A DNA stretch of 42,942 bases, taken from NCBI GenBank assembly GCA_029265715.1, contig JAJUGZ010000028.1, positions 1 to 42,942 on the forward strand. The letters are read 5' to 3'. The notes under the pieces were generated by a model that saw nothing but the letters and a program-made list of their open reading frames with translations, searched no databases and was not told the origin of the DNA. Both the position numbers and the translations under genes were made by a program. Source of the DNA: Bacteroidota bacterium. Its GTDB lineage: Bacteria; Bacteroidota; Bacteroidia; Bacteroidales; Prolixibacteraceae. Below, piece after piece: positions 33,681 to 42,672 of the stretch (its first letter is position 1; every line of letters begins with the position of its first letter).

Positions 33681-34505
33681 ATGAAACGAATCACTCTTTT
33701 TGCCCTGATATTCTTTTTAGGTCAATTTACCTTTGCTCAGGGCACATTTAAATATGTTATTGTCCCGACACAATTCCCAGATATCGGAAACGGGTTTAAT
33801 CCATACGGCGTGAGTGCAGAGATTCAAAAAATTCTCAACTCGAAGTCGATCAAATGTGTATTTGAATCGCCCCAAAAACCAGCTGATTACTGCGATGCGC
33901 TGACTGTCTCGTTAACCAAGACCTCCAGCATGTTCAGGAACAAATTAAAAGTTGAGTTAAAAGACTGTATCAACAACGTGGTTTGGTCGAAAGAAGGCGA
34001 AGGACAATCGAAAAACTTTCAGGAAGGATACGCCCAGGCCTTGGCAGATGCATTCGCCGGCTTGAAAGAGCTTCCGGTTAACCAGGGCCAAAGTCAGTTC
34101 AACATTCAGCCGGTCGTTTTGACTGAACCTGCCATGCCGGAAAAACCAACCGAACCAGTGATTGAGAGACCTGCGGTGAAAGCACCGGATATTTCTGCTC
34201 CTGTTCAATCAGAAGTCGTTTATAAACCACAAAACTTGTATTGGAACAGTACCTATTTTATCGATTTGATATCGGGCGACTCAGGCAAAAAGCTTGTCAT
34301 CCTGAACGGTAAACTTCTAAAATACAACGACTTTCAGGAGATAGCTACCATGACTCCGTCCGGACTGGGCAATGTGTACAACGTCCAATGGGTTACCCCG
34401 GAAGGGAAGAAGATAAACGGAGTTGCCAATCTGAGCGAAAAAGCGTTGGACATCTCGCTCAATTCGGGCGACAAACCAATTGTAATTAGCCTTCAAAAAT
34501 ATTAA
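33681..34505 (+). CDS. Conserved exported protein of unknown function, linked to floA
   Basis: The protein has 274 residues with a clear signal peptide (about 1-19, ending TFAQ). The N-terminal domain (about 20-135) has the pattern KYVIVPTQF, then YCDALTVSLTKTSSMFRNKL, KVELKDCINNVVWSKEGEG and an EGYAQALADAF helix. I recognise this pattern as widespread in Bacteroidota proteins of unknown function. A Pro/Val-rich linker (about 145-185) joins it to a C-terminal beta-rich part. It is the last gene of the SPOR-clpS-nfeD-floA run and is followed by a strong terminator. It is probably periplasmic; no function can be assigned. Confidence 0.75.
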   Translation: MKRITLFALIFFLGQFTFAQGTFKYVIVPTQFPDIGNGFNPYGVSAEIQKILNSKSIKCVFESPQKPADYCDALTVSLTKTSSMFRNKLKVELKDCINNVVWSKEGEGQSKNFQEGYAQALADAFAGLKELPVNQGQSQFNIQPVVLTEPAMPEKPTEPVIERPAVKAPDISAPVQSEVVYKPQNLYWNSTYFIDLISGDSGKKLVILNGKLLKYNDFQEIATMTPSGLGNVYNVQWVTPEGKKINGVANLSEKALDISLNSGDKPIVISLQKY

Positions 34506-34522
34506 GCGGCACGAACTTTACG

Positions 34523-34561
34523 AAAACAGGCTGAACAGATCGATTCTTTTCAGCCTGTTTT
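34523..34561. terminator. Bidirectional terminator after the floA operon
   Basis: A perfect 13-bp stem (AAAACAGGCTGAA at 34523-34535, TTCAGCCTGTTTT at 34549-34561) with a 13-nt loop has A/T tails on both sides. It ends the plus-strand operon 17 bp after its last stop and the minus-strand Nudix gene 26 bp after its stop. Confidence 0.9.
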
Positions 34562-34587
34562 CATTTTTGGCCAAATTCAGCATCCGA

Positions 34588-35016
34588 TCAAATTGTGTTT
34601 CGTTCGAGAAATTCAGCAATAATCAGCGCATGGTCGAAGGCTAATTCAGGCAACTGGTCAACCGGAAACCATCCCGCATTTACCGCATCATCTCCGGCCA
34701 ACTGACCAGCGGGAATATCGGCCATCCCCCAAAATACAACCGATATGGTACGACCGCGAGGGTCCCGGTCAACGGCATCGTACGTTTTAAACTGCGTCAG
34801 GCTGCCCATCCTGATTCCGGTTTCTTCTTCAAGTTCGCGCCGGCATGCTTCTTCCAAAGTCTCGTCCATATCCATAAAACCACCCGGCAATGCCCATTTG
34901 CCACGAAAAGGTTCATTTCCTCTCTCAATCAGGAGAATAAAATTTTGTCCCGAACGTTTAGCAAATAAAAGAGCATCAACAGTAACCGAAGGTCTTGGAT
35001 ATTTATAGCTATACAT
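34588..35016 (-). CDS. Nudix hydrolase (ADP-ribose pyrophosphatase-like)
   Basis: This 142-residue cytoplasmic Nudix protein has a complete Nudix box: GGFMDMDET, then RRELEEETGI. The N-terminal PRPSVTVDALLF and the C-terminal DDAVNAGWFPVDQLPELAFDH are typical of the small ADP-ribose or 8-oxo-dGTP type Nudix enzymes. The substrate is not certain. It is a single gene, diverging from the giant repeat protein. Confidence 0.88.
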   Translation of the reverse strand: MYSYKYPRPSVTVDALLFAKRSGQNFILLIERGNEPFRGKWALPGGFMDMDETLEEACRRELEEETGIRMGSLTQFKTYDAVDRDPRGRTISVVFWGMADIPAGQLAGDDAVNAGWFPVDQLPELAFDHALIIAEFLERNTI

Positions 35017-35059
35017 AAAATCAATCTATTGCGTTCGAACGAAAATATTTAATTTACGA

Positions 35060-35067
35060 CAAAATTA
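35060..35067 (-). promoter_or_regulatory. Candidate -7 element of the Nudix gene
   Basis: The minus strand reads TAATTTTG, fitting TAnnTTTG, 43 bp before the start codon. No TTTG stands at the right distance upstream. Confidence 0.3.
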
Positions 35068-35167
35068 GCCAGCCAAACTGAAATAACTGCCGACAAACCG
35101 TATTGGGCTTTGATATTCGGCAAAATATTGCAATTTTTATAACTGTTTTGAACACATTTCCGATCTC

Positions 35168-38100
35168 ATGATAAAACATTCCAATCCGTTTATAATACTG
35201 ATATGCTTTCTGATATTCAGTTTTTCAGGCTTTTCACAAGCGCCCCAAAAATATTTTGTGATTACCGGAAAATTCGAACCGGAATCCGGGTTCATTGAAA
35301 ATGCCAAAGTTGAAATATCCAAGAACGGTAAAACGCCAACCGTCCAGAATATACCCAAAAACGGACGGTTCCGTTTCGAATTTGAATATTTTAACGACTA
35401 CGAACTGACATTTACCCAATCAGAACACTTTTCAAAGAAAATTCTTGTTTCAACCCAGATACCGCAATCGGTTTGGGAACGCGATAACGACTTCCCGCCC
35501 TTCCCTATCGTTGTACAATTGTTCCGTGAAATTGAAGGCCTGGATAAAAGTTTTACCCAAAAGCCGATCGGCAAAATTTTCTATAGCGAACAGGAAGACA
35601 ACTTCACCAAAGAAAGTTATTTCTCCGATTTGCAACTGGTTGAACAAATCGAAGAGGCCAAGCAGCAAAATGCCCGCCTGAATAAAGAAAACAACGGACT
35701 TTCGAAAGAAAACAGACAAGACAATGCCCAATTGCAAAAAGAATTTGACAAGGCAGTAAAAGAAGCCGACGAAGCCTATCAGCGCCGGGACTACCTGGCT
35801 GCGTTGTCTAAATATAAAGAGGCCAACAAACTGATCCCATCGAATGCCTATCCAACCGACCGGATTGCGGAATTGCAGGACCTGATTAAGGCGATGGAAC
35901 TGGCCCAGGCCCAGAAAGCGGCACTGGAACAAAAATACAAAGATGCCATTGCCAAAGCCGATGCTTCGTTCGATCAGAAAGCATACAAACAGGCAATGCC
36001 TTCGTATGAAGAAGCTCTGGGTTATAAACCCGGCGACGCTTATGCCACAGGCCGTATCCAGGAGATTAACAACCTGCTGGCCCAACTCGAAAAACAGCGT
36101 CAGTACGAAGCCGCAATTGCCGATGCCGATAAAGTTTATAACGCCGGGAAACTCGACCAGGCCATTCCGCTTTACCAAAAGGCAAGCGCCATCGATGCCT
36201 CCAATCCATACCCGGCAGCCCAGATCGACAAAATCAATGCAGAAAAACAGCAGTTAGCTGAAATAGCGCAAAAAGAAAAAGCGTATGACGATGCCATCAA
36301 AGAAGGGAATAAACTGCTGAAAGATAAAAACTATGACAAGGCCATCGATGCGTTCAACATCGCGCTGCAAAACAAACCGGAGGACCAGCAGGCACAGTCG
36401 CGCATTGCTGAAGCCCGGCAAGCTCTGGATAACATCGAAAAAGAAAATAACTACCAAAAAGCCATCGCAACAGCCGATGCCGCTTTGGCCGGTAACGACC
36501 TTGAAAAAGCAAAGACAGAATACAACAATGCATTGCGATTCAAGGACAACGACCCGTATGCAAAGGATAAACTGGCTACCATCGCAATCACCGAAGCCAA
36601 CAATGAGAAATTTGCCCGTCTGATTGCCGACGCTCAAAATGCCGTGCTCAAAAAAGATCTGGCAGGTGCCAAAGATTTATACAGCCAGGCCCTGTCCGTA
36701 AAACCCGATAACAAAGAAATTCCGGCTAAAATTCAGGAAATTGACCAACAACTGGCCCAACAAAAACTCGACCAACAGTATGCCGAGCTGATTGCTGCGG
36801 CCGACAACAGTTTCAACACCAGACAACTGGAAGCAGCCAAACAAAGCTACGCCAGTGCTCAAAACCTAAAACCAAAAGAAGATTATCCGAAGCAGCAAAT
36901 CCAGAAAATCGATGCCGAGTTAGCCCGTATTGCCAAAGAAAAAGCCGATCAGGAACAATATGAAAAAGCTTTGGCCAATGGCGATTCACAGAAAAACGCA
37001 CAAAAATATTCCGATGCCATTTCAGCCTATCAGCAAGCATTGAAAGTACGTCCAAACGACCCGGCAGCCAATGCCCGGATTGCCGAGGTACAGGAGATAC
37101 TCGCCGGAATTGAACGCGATAAAAATTATCATGACGCAGTTAAAACAGCCGATGCTGCATTGGCTGCCAACAAACTGGAAGATGCCAAATCGGGATACAA
37201 CAAAGCCTTGCAGTTTAAATCGAACGATGAATATGTGAAAAAACAATTGGCACTCATTGCTGAGACCGAAGCCAACAATGAGAAATTTGCCCGTCTGATT
37301 GCCGACGCCCAAAATGCCGTGCTTAAAAAAGATCTGGCAGGTGCCAAAGATTTATACAGCCAGGCCCTGTCCGTAAAACCCGATAACAAAGAAATTCCGG
37401 CTAAAATTCAGGAAATTGACCAACAACTGGCCCAACAAAAACTCGACCAACAGTATGCAGAGCTGATTGCTGCGGCCGACAACAGTTTCAACACCGGACA
37501 ACTGGAAGCAGCCAAACAAAGCTACGCCAGTGCTCAAAACCTAAAACCAAAAGAAGATTATCCGAAGCAGCAAATCCAGAAAATCGATGCCGAGTTAGCC
37601 CGGATTGCCAAAGAAAAAGCCGATCAGGAACAATATGAAAAAGCTTTGGCCAATGGCGATTCACAGAAAAACGCACAAAAATATTCCGATGCCATTTCAG
37701 CCTATCAGCAAGCATTGAAAATACGTCCAAACGACCCGGCAGCCAATGCCCGAATTGCCGAAGTACAGGAGATACTCGCCGGAATTGAACGCGATAAAAA
37801 TTATCAGGCAGCCATGCAGCAGGCCGAATCAGAATTCGGGAAAAACAACTTTGACCTGGCTATTGCCTCATTCCAGAAAGCGCTGTCGATTAAACCGGCC
37901 GAAACACTACCGTCCGAACGCATCCGGGCTATCGAAGCCATTCGGGAGCAACAGCGACAAGCCCGTATCCTGGACGAAAATTATCAGGCTGCTATCGCCC
38001 GGGCCGACAAGGCATTCTCGTCCCAGGATTTTGCAGCAGCGCTGACTGCGTATACCGACGCAATCAACCTGAAAGCGACAGAGCAGTACCCGAAAGACCG

Positions 38101-41038
38101 CCTGGAAGTGGTGAAAAAAGCAATAGCCGAGAAAGCCGAGCAGGAACGAATCAACCAGGCTTACAGCGACGCCATCAGGCAAGCCGACCAGTTGCTGGCC
38201 AGCAAATCGTACCGCGATTCGCGCAACAAATATCAGGAGGCTGGCCAGTACAAACCGGCAGAAACATATCCCAAACAACAAATCCAGAAACTGGACCAAC
38301 TAATTGCGGAAGAAGAAAAAGCGAAAAAAGATGCTGCTGACTACGCCCATGCCATGGCAAAAGCCGACTCGCTGTTTAAATTGGATGATTTGTTAGCCGC
38401 CAAACAGAGCTACCAGGCTGCTTCGAATATTTACCCCAAAGAAGTTATTCCTCCTCAGAAAATGAAGGAAATCGACAATCTGCTGGCCGAACGGGCAAAA
38501 CAAGCCGAGGAAAAAGCAAAACTGGAAGCTCAGCAACGAGCCATCAATGAAAAATATACGGCCTCAATCCAGAAAGCCGATCAGGCATTTGCAGCCAAGG
38601 ATTATTCTGCCGCAACCAATGCTTACAACGAAGCTTCAGGTATAAAACCAGAAGAAAAGTACCCTAAAAATAAATTGGCCGAAATCGAACAAATACTTGC
38701 CAAGCAACGGGACGATGCCTATCAGCAGGCCATTGCTGCCGCCAACGCTTCATTCAATGGCAAGCAATGGAACGATGCGCTTGACCAGTATAACAAAGCG
38801 CTAACCATAAAAGCTAACGATGCCTATGCAACCAAACAAATTGCTGCAATTAATGCAGAACTGGAGAAATTAAAAATGTTAGACGGTCAGTATAACACAG
38901 CGATTGCCGAAGCTGACAAGTTATTTACCAATAAAGATTACGCCAAAGCGAAAGAAGCTTACCAGCGCGCCGGAGCCATTAAACCGGAAGCGGAGCATCC
39001 GAAACAGCGAATTGCGGCAATCGACCAACTGCTGGCCGAGGCTCAAAAAGCTGAAGAATTGAATCAGCGTTACGCCAGCGCCATCCGGTCGGGCATGGAT
39101 TTGATGAACAACCAACGGCTGGAAGAAGCCAGGGCCCAGTTTGAAAAAGCACACGAATACAAACCAACAGAACCCATTCCTCCTCAAAAAATCGCGGAAA
39201 TCGAGAAACTGATTGCACAAAAAACCGAATTGGAACGACTGGCAGCCTTAGAAAAAGAACAACAACTGGCCAAAGAAAAAGCCGACAAAGCAAAATACGA
39301 AGCTGCAATTGCAGCAGCCGACCGGGATTTTAGCAGTCAGAAATACGAACCCGCCCGCAAAAACTACGAAGCAGCCCTGTCGGTATTTCCACAGGAGCAA
39401 TATCCGAAGAACCAGATTGCCCAGATCGAACAGATCCTGAAAGATCAGGCAACAGCCAAGCAACTGGCTTTGGCAAAAGCCCAGCAAGACTCGATGAACA
39501 ACGCGCGTAAACGAGCGTTTGATTTAGCGTTTGCCAAAGCTGAAGCCCTGGAACAAAAAAGCCAATTCGAACCGGCAATTGCCCAGTTTCGGGAAGCTGA
39601 AAAAATCATTCCTGAAAATAAAGGAATGGTTGATCAGCGAATAGCCCAAATAAAGGAGCGCATGCAGACGCTGGCCAAACAGGAACAAGATTATCGCGCA
39701 GCGTTAGCTAAAGCCGATGCCCTGTATGCCAAGGCATCTTATACCGAAGCTCTTCCGGCCTACCAGGAAGCAGGGAGAATAAAACCGGAAGAAACATATC
39801 CGAAACAACGGATCAGTGAAATTCAGGCCTTGCTGACAGGCAAAGAAAACGACTATCAGGCTGCCATTAAACTGGCCGACAGCTACTTCTCGGCTTCAGA
39901 CTGGATCAACGCCAAATCGAAATATACCGAAGCATTGGCGATCAGGCCAACCGAAACGTACCCCCAGAACCAGCTCAAAGAAATTGACAAGAAACTGGCC
40001 GATGCAGAACTGGCAAGGGCCAACAAAGAAGCTCAGGATAAAGCATATAACAATGCCATCGCCAATGGCGAACGATTGATGGCCGACAACGACCTGGCAA
40101 ATGCAAAAATGCAATTCCAGGCGGCATTGACCATCAAACCCCGGGAAGTTTACCCGGCTGACAAAATTAAAGAAATTGAGCTACTGCTGAGTGAACAACG
40201 CGCCAAAGAAGAGTTAGCTGCCCGACAAAAACAAGCCGACGAGAAATACCGACAGGCCATTGCCACTGCGGATAAAGAATTCAGCAACAAGGCTTATTCG
40301 GCAGCGCGTATACGCTATCAGGAAGCGTTGGCCATTAAGCCAGCCGAAACCTATCCGCAAAGCCAGATCGCTCGGATTGATCAGTTAATCAGCGAAGAAA
40401 ATCAACGGAAAGCTTCCGTGCAACCGGTTCAGGAAGCTCCTGTAGCCCAAAAAGCAGAGAAAGCTAAATCGGTTCCGGCAACCAACAAAACGGCATTGGC
40501 CTACGATGAAGCCATTGCCAAGGCCGATGATGCATTTACCCGCTCCAGGTACTCCATTGCCCGGTTCTACTATTATAAAGCGCTTGATATCAAATCACAA
40601 GAGCAATACCCTAAAGACAGGATTGAAGAAATCCGCCGTTTGACCAACGCCCGCCTAACCGAAAAAGAAGAACGCGAATACAGTGAAACAATTGTAAAAG
40701 CCGACGAAGCCTTCATGGCAAATAATTATCCGATCGCCCGTTTTTACTACAACAAAGCCCTTGAGATGAAAGATACAGAACAGTATCCCAAAGACCAGTT
40801 GACTGCAATCAATAAAAAGATTGCAGAAAAGCAACAAGGCTCAAACGATCAGGAGTACAACAAATTGCGGGAACAGGGAGACCAGGCATTTTCTCAGGGG
40901 AACCTCAGCATTGCCCGGTTCTATTATACCAAAGCCCTTCAGCTTAAGCCAGATGAAACTTATTTGAAAGATCAGTTAAAGCAAATCAAAGAACTGGTAA
41001 CCCAGAAAAGCAAAATAACCGGAGATGTTTCCCGATGA
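35168..41038 (+). CDS. Giant exported protein of about 29 tandem TPR-like repeats
   Basis: The protein has 1956 residues. A signal peptide (about 1-23, ending GFSQ) is followed by a small beta-domain (about 28-140: YFVITGKFEPESGFIENAKV, KPIGKIFYSEQ) of the carboxypeptidase-regulatory type seen at the front of many Bacteroidota envelope proteins. A short coiled coil (about 155-195) follows. From residue ~197 to the end I count about 29 degenerate helical units of 53-85 residues. The pattern is Y-x-x-A-I-x-x-A-D-x-x-F, then Y-x-x-A-x-x-x-Y-x-x-A-L-x-x-K-P, then E-x-Y-P-K-x-Q-I-x-x-I. Units 6-8 and 10-12 are nearly identical at DNA level. The last three units share S/P-I-A-R-F-Y-Y-x-K-A-L, a variant not seen earlier. 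No membrane anchor, C-terminal sorting signal or enzyme domain is visible. It is probably a periplasmic scaffold. It has no operon partners. Confidence 0.85.
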   Translation: MIKHSNPFIILICFLIFSFSGFSQAPQKYFVITGKFEPESGFIENAKVEISKNGKTPTVQNIPKNGRFRFEFEYFNDYELTFTQSEHFSKKILVSTQIPQSVWERDNDFPPFPIVVQLFREIEGLDKSFTQKPIGKIFYSEQEDNFTKESYFSDLQLVEQIEEAKQQNARLNKENNGLSKENRQDNAQLQKEFDKAVKEADEAYQRRDYLAALSKYKEANKLIPSNAYPTDRIAELQDLIKAMELAQAQKAALEQKYKDAIAKADASFDQKAYKQAMPSYEEALGYKPGDAYATGRIQEINNLLAQLEKQRQYEAAIADADKVYNAGKLDQAIPLYQKASAIDASNPYPAAQIDKINAEKQQLAEIAQKEKAYDDAIKEGNKLLKDKNYDKAIDAFNIALQNKPEDQQAQSRIAEARQALDNIEKENNYQKAIATADAALAGNDLEKAKTEYNNALRFKDNDPYAKDKLATIAITEANNEKFARLIADAQNAVLKKDLAGAKDLYSQALSVKPDNKEIPAKIQEIDQQLAQQKLDQQYAELIAAADNSFNTRQLEAAKQSYASAQNLKPKEDYPKQQIQKIDAELARIAKEKADQEQYEKALANGDSQKNAQKYSDAISAYQQALKVRPNDPAANARIAEVQEILAGIERDKNYHDAVKTADAALAANKLEDAKSGYNKALQFKSNDEYVKKQLALIAETEANNEKFARLIADAQNAVLKKDLAGAKDLYSQALSVKPDNKEIPAKIQEIDQQLAQQKLDQQYAELIAAADNSFNTGQLEAAKQSYASAQNLKPKEDYPKQQIQKIDAELARIAKEKADQEQYEKALANGDSQKNAQKYSDAISAYQQALKIRPNDPAANARIAEVQEILAGIERDKNYQAAMQQAESEFGKNNFDLAIASFQKALSIKPAETLPSERIRAIEAIREQQRQARILDENYQAAIARADKAFSSQDFAAALTAYTDAINLKATEQYPKDRLEVVKKAIAEKAEQERINQAYSDAIRQADQLLASKSYRDSRNKYQEAGQYKPAETYPKQQIQKLDQLIAEEEKAKKDAADYAHAMAKADSLFKLDDLLAAKQSYQAASNIYPKEVIPPQKMKEIDNLLAERAKQAEEKAKLEAQQRAINEKYTASIQKADQAFAAKDYSAATNAYNEASGIKPEEKYPKNKLAEIEQILAKQRDDAYQQAIAAANASFNGKQWNDALDQYNKALTIKANDAYATKQIAAINAELEKLKMLDGQYNTAIAEADKLFTNKDYAKAKEAYQRAGAIKPEAEHPKQRIAAIDQLLAEAQKAEELNQRYASAIRSGMDLMNNQRLEEARAQFEKAHEYKPTEPIPPQKIAEIEKLIAQKTELERLAALEKEQQLAKEKADKAKYEAAIAAADRDFSSQKYEPARKNYEAALSVFPQEQYPKNQIAQIEQILKDQATAKQLALAKAQQDSMNNARKRAFDLAFAKAEALEQKSQFEPAIAQFREAEKIIPENKGMVDQRIAQIKERMQTLAKQEQDYRAALAKADALYAKASYTEALPAYQEAGRIKPEETYPKQRISEIQALLTGKENDYQAAIKLADSYFSASDWINAKSKYTEALAIRPTETYPQNQLKEIDKKLADAELARANKEAQDKAYNNAIANGERLMADNDLANAKMQFQAALTIKPREVYPADKIKEIELLLSEQRAKEELAARQKQADEKYRQAIATADKEFSNKAYSAARIRYQEALAIKPAETYPQSQIARIDQLISEENQRKASVQPVQEAPVAQKAEKAKSVPATNKTALAYDEAIAKADDAFTRSRYSIARFYYYKALDIKSQEQYPKDRIEEIRRLTNARLTEKEEREYSETIVKADEAFMANNYPIARFYYNKALEMKDTEQYPKDQLTAINKKIAEKQQGSNDQEYNKLREQGDQAFSQGNLSIARFYYTKALQLKPDETYLKDQLKQIKELVTQKSKITGDVSR
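36591..37131 (+). repeat. Long direct repeat, first copy, inside the giant TPR gene
   Basis: This 541-bp segment recurs at 37266-37806 with eight base differences that I could count by eye, two of them changing residues (Arg/Gly and Val/Ile). The offset is exactly 675 bp (225 codons). It encodes three consecutive TPR-like units. Confidence 0.9.
37266..37806 (+). repeat. Long direct repeat, second copy, inside the giant TPR gene
   Basis: This is the partner of 36591-37131. The 134 bp between the copies is a diverged version of the unit preceding the first copy (TADAALAANKLEDAKSGYNK against TADAALAGNDLEKAKTEYNN). The event was therefore a four-unit tandem duplication in which three units stayed nearly identical. 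Confidence 0.9.
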
Positions 41039-41081
41039 ATCATTTGATGTGATTGATCTGCAACCGAAACGTTCCAAAATT

Positions 41082-41119
41082 AAGCGGGCCCCTTTGTTAT
41101 TTGTCAAAGGGGCCCGCTT
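41082..41119. terminator. Strong hairpin between the convergent TPR and fucosidase genes
   Basis: A perfect 15-bp stem (AAGCGGGCCCCTTTG at 41082-41096, CAAAGGGGCCCGCTT at 41105-41119) has an 8-nt loop. It lies 43 bp after the TPR gene stop and 25 bp after the GH29 stop, so it can serve both genes. No long T-run follows on either strand. Confidence 0.75.
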
Positions 41120-41144
41120 GCTGAATGAATAACTGAACTCTTCG

Positions 41145-42626
41145 TTATTTTATCCCGGAAACTTTAATTGTCCAAACACCCTCGCATGGTGGATTGTTCC
41201 GAAGCTTTTCAGGAATAAAAACTTTAAACCCGTTACCAGCTTTCTCCCATTTCAAATTCCCTTTGGCTCCAAGCAATTGAACAGTTGCTCCCCGAACTGG
41301 CTGGTGCGACGAAACGATCATTTCGGCAGGCATGCTTTTTTCATCTTTATCGGTCATATACAAAAAATAAACATTCCCGTTTGCCTGCCGGGTCATGCAA
41401 ATGTTCTTCTCTTTGAAAGGCTCGATCGGTTTGCTGTTATAAATTGCTTCCCCGTTTATTTTAAGCCAGGCACCGAATTGTTTCAGTAAATCATAAGCAC
41501 CGGGCTGCCAGTCGCCATCGGGGCCAGGCGCCACATTCAGCAGCAAATTGCCGCCTTTGGCCACAATATCAACCAACATCTGGATCCCTTCTCTTGCCGT
41601 CAGGTATTTGGCGTCGGGCGTGTACGACCAGCCACCTCCTGAAATAATACACGACTCCCATGGATAAGGTAATGTTTTGTCCGGAACACGGTTTTCAGGG
41701 GTCAGGTAATTCTGGTTCTTTCCGTAAACCGCGCGGTCAACAACGATAATACCGGGCTGTTTCTCACGGACTTTTTTAACCAGGTCGTCCATCCGGATAT
41801 CCTGATTAACGCAGCGTTCCCGGATAAAACCGCTCCGGGTTTCTTTCAGTTTAGCTGCATACGAAGCATCAACCTCTTCTTTCGATTTTTTGGCAACCCA
41901 GCCACCATCCAGCCACAGAATGTCCATCTTTCCGTAGTCGGTCATCAGCTCCATGATCTGGTTTTGGGTATATTCTACAAACTGGTTCCAACGTTCCGGA
42001 TAGGTTTCCGGATCGTAATTTACATTGCGGTCGAGCGGCGGAAATTTCGGGTCCCAGTAATACTCCGAATGCCAATCGGGCTTTGAAAAATAAGCGCCGG
42101 CCCATAACCCTTCTTTTCGGAAAGCGTCAAAAACTTCTTTGGCTATATTGGCTTTCGGATTGGTATGAAACGGACAAGCCGCGTCGGTTACCTTGTAATT
42201 GGTGTATTTCGAGTCGAACATGCAAAAACCGTCGTGGTGCTTGGTTGTAAAAACCACGTATTTCATTCCGGCTTCCCGGGCTGCTTTCGCCCATTTATCC
42301 GGATTGAAATTTACCGGGTTAAACGTGTTTTTCAACCCTTCATATTCATTTCGGTAAGCAAAATAATCGCCGGGGTTTTTGCCTTTGACCCGTTCACACC
42401 AGCCATAGTCTTCGGGACAAATTGACCACGATTCAACAATGCCCCATTGACTATAAGTGCCCCAATGCATCAGCAACCCGAATTTAATGTTCTGCCATTC
42501 GTTAAGTTTCTGGTTAACCAGCGGATCGGTTTCCGGAACGTAACGTTCATCTTCATAAATAGCCTGTCCGAAAGTTTGAATAACGGCCAGCAGCATAAAA
42601 AGAAATAATGCCTTTACTTTTCTCAT
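41145..42626 (-). CDS. GH29 alpha-L-fucosidase, secreted
   Basis: This 493-residue exported enzyme (signal peptide about 1-21, ending FGQA) releases alpha-L-fucose. The GH29 fold is evident from FGLLMHWGTYSQWG (about 49-62), YVVFTTKHHDGFCMFDS (about 123-139) and DILWLDGGW (about 235-243), where Asp240 is the nucleophile position. LLLNVAPGPDGDW follows further on. A C-terminal beta-sandwich completes the usual length. It stands alone with its own promoter, about 25 kb from the PUL. Fucose occurs on arabinogalactan proteins and many other glycans, so a link to the PUL is only possible. Confidence 0.93.
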   Translation of the reverse strand: MRKVKALFLFMLLAVIQTFGQAIYEDERYVPETDPLVNQKLNEWQNIKFGLLMHWGTYSQWGIVESWSICPEDYGWCERVKGKNPGDYFAYRNEYEGLKNTFNPVNFNPDKWAKAAREAGMKYVVFTTKHHDGFCMFDSKYTNYKVTDAACPFHTNPKANIAKEVFDAFRKEGLWAGAYFSKPDWHSEYYWDPKFPPLDRNVNYDPETYPERWNQFVEYTQNQIMELMTDYGKMDILWLDGGWVAKKSKEEVDASYAAKLKETRSGFIRERCVNQDIRMDDLVKKVREKQPGIIVVDRAVYGKNQNYLTPENRVPDKTLPYPWESCIISGGGWSYTPDAKYLTAREGIQMLVDIVAKGGNLLLNVAPGPDGDWQPGAYDLLKQFGAWLKINGEAIYNSKPIEPFKEKNICMTRQANGNVYFLYMTDKDEKSMPAEMIVSSHQPVRGATVQLLGAKGNLKWEKAGNGFKVFIPEKLRNNPPCEGVWTIKVSGIK

Positions 42627-42642
42627 AAAGCTTTGCTTGAAT

Positions 42643-42672
42643 TAAAAATAATACGACTAACGACTGTTCAAA
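42643..42672 (-). promoter_or_regulatory. Housekeeping promoter of the GH29 fucosidase gene
   Basis: On the minus strand TTTG (42669-42672), an 18-bp spacer and TATTTTTA (42643-42650) fit the TTTG / TAnnTTTG consensus with one mismatch. The spacing is the same as in the lysE promoter at 22502-22531. The predicted start of transcription leaves a leader of about 10 nt. Confidence 0.65.

Noticed and set aside
35450-36178. Long antisense frames in the TPR gene
   Set aside because: They arise from the repetitive codon pattern of the plus-strand gene and recur with the repeats.
35168-41038. CRISPR-like or satellite repeats
   Set aside because: The periodicity is at protein level with variable unit length, without constant short repeats and unique spacers.
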